A DNA stretch of 6,566 nucleotides from Candidatus Roizmanbacteria bacterium CG06_land_8_20_14_3_00_34_14 (GTDB taxonomy: Bacteria > Patescibacteriota > Microgenomatia > UBA1406 > GWC2-37-13), in NCBI GenBank assembly GCA_002779665.1, contig PEVZ01000065.1:1-6566 (forward strand), in the 5' to 3' direction. Positions 6,371-6,566 of this stretch are shown here, piece after piece (within the stretch, counting starts at the first letter, position 1; every line of letters starts with the position of its first letter). The notes below the pieces were generated by a model. That model was not told the DNA's origin, ran no database searches, and saw nothing but the letters and a program-made list of their open reading frames with translations. The position numbers and the translations under genes were made by a program.

Positions 6371-6566
6371 AACCATTAAGGTCTAATAACCCATGGCCGG
6401 AGAGATTAAAAAGAATTACTTTTTTCTTTCCCTCTTTTCTTGCCTTAATTGCCTCATCCATCGCCGATTTGATCGCATGAGATGATTCGGGGGCGGGGAT
6501 TATTCCCTCACAGCGGGCAAAGTCTACTCCAGCCTGGAAAACCGGATTTTGCTCATAAGCTACCGC
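6342..6566 (-). CDS. trpB2: TrpB2-type tryptophan synthase beta chain, C-terminal 74 residues (5' end outside window)
   Basis: This open frame runs in from the right edge and stops at a TGA (6344-6342); only the last 74 residues are visible. They contain EGIIPAPESSHAI (about 20-32 of the fragment) and NLSGHGLLDL (about 54-63). These match the end of the TrpB2 family (PLP-dependent, TrpB-related), where the phosphate-loop partner reads GHG..DL instead of the GRGDKD of classical TrpB1. TrpB2 enzymes condense indole with serine, or with phosphoserine in some archaea, and usually act without TrpA; a role in indole salvage has been proposed. Here the gene ends 104 bp before trpE on the same strand, so it may belong to the same regulatory unit or precede it as a separate transcript. 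The PLP lysine and the serine-binding region are off the window, so activity cannot be judged. Assignment to the TrpB superfamily is strong; the TrpB2 subgroup is likely. Confidence 0.85.
   Translation of the reverse strand, partial: AVAYEQNPVFQAGVDFARCEGIIPAPESSHAIKSAMDEAIKARKEGKKKVILFNLSGHGLLDLNGYDKFLHNQL

Overview
The window holds a complete, tightly packed tryptophan biosynthesis operon on the minus strand. It reads from right to left in the order trpE-trpG-trpD-trpC-trpF-trpB-trpA (6237 down to 69). Together the seven products take chorismate to L-tryptophan: TrpE/TrpG make anthranilate, TrpD adds phosphoribose, TrpF isomerises, TrpC closes the indole ring, and TrpA/TrpB release indole and condense it with serine. 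No gene is fused to another, none is interrupted, and no step is missing. Neighbouring genes overlap by 4 bp (E/G, F/B, B/A), 8 bp (D/C) or 32 bp (C/F), or sit 5 bp apart (G/D). One polycistronic mRNA with translational coupling is the natural reading.

Upstream of trpE (6342-6566) lies the 3' end of another minus-strand gene. Its 74 visible residues look like the C-terminus of a TrpB2-type tryptophan synthase beta chain, distinct from the TrpB1 inside the operon. The locus therefore seems to carry two beta-chain types side by side. The 104 bp between this gene and trpE contain a GC-rich inverted repeat with alternative pairings that end in a U-tract 25 nt before the trpE start. It may be a plain terminator for the upstream gene or an attenuator-like leader for trp.

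The DNA is AT-rich, standard stop codons (TAA and TGA) are used, and almost no start has a Shine-Dalgarno sequence. All seven trp starts have T at -1, usually after an A-rich stretch. Several enzymes are shorter than, or differ from, textbook versions: TrpA lacks the N-terminal helix, TrpF is short in the middle, and TrpC has Phe in place of the Glu of the ESGI motif. These traits suggest an uncultivated, compact-genome bacterium, possibly of the Patescibacteria/CPR type. That placement is an inference with low confidence.

The 68 bp after trpA hold only weak AT hairpins and an AGGAG at the very edge, which hints at another minus-strand gene just outside the window. I see no mobile element, CRISPR array, tRNA or rRNA, and no evidence of a wholly new system. 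The points worth a second look are the trpB2/leader arrangement and the altered residues in the enzymes.
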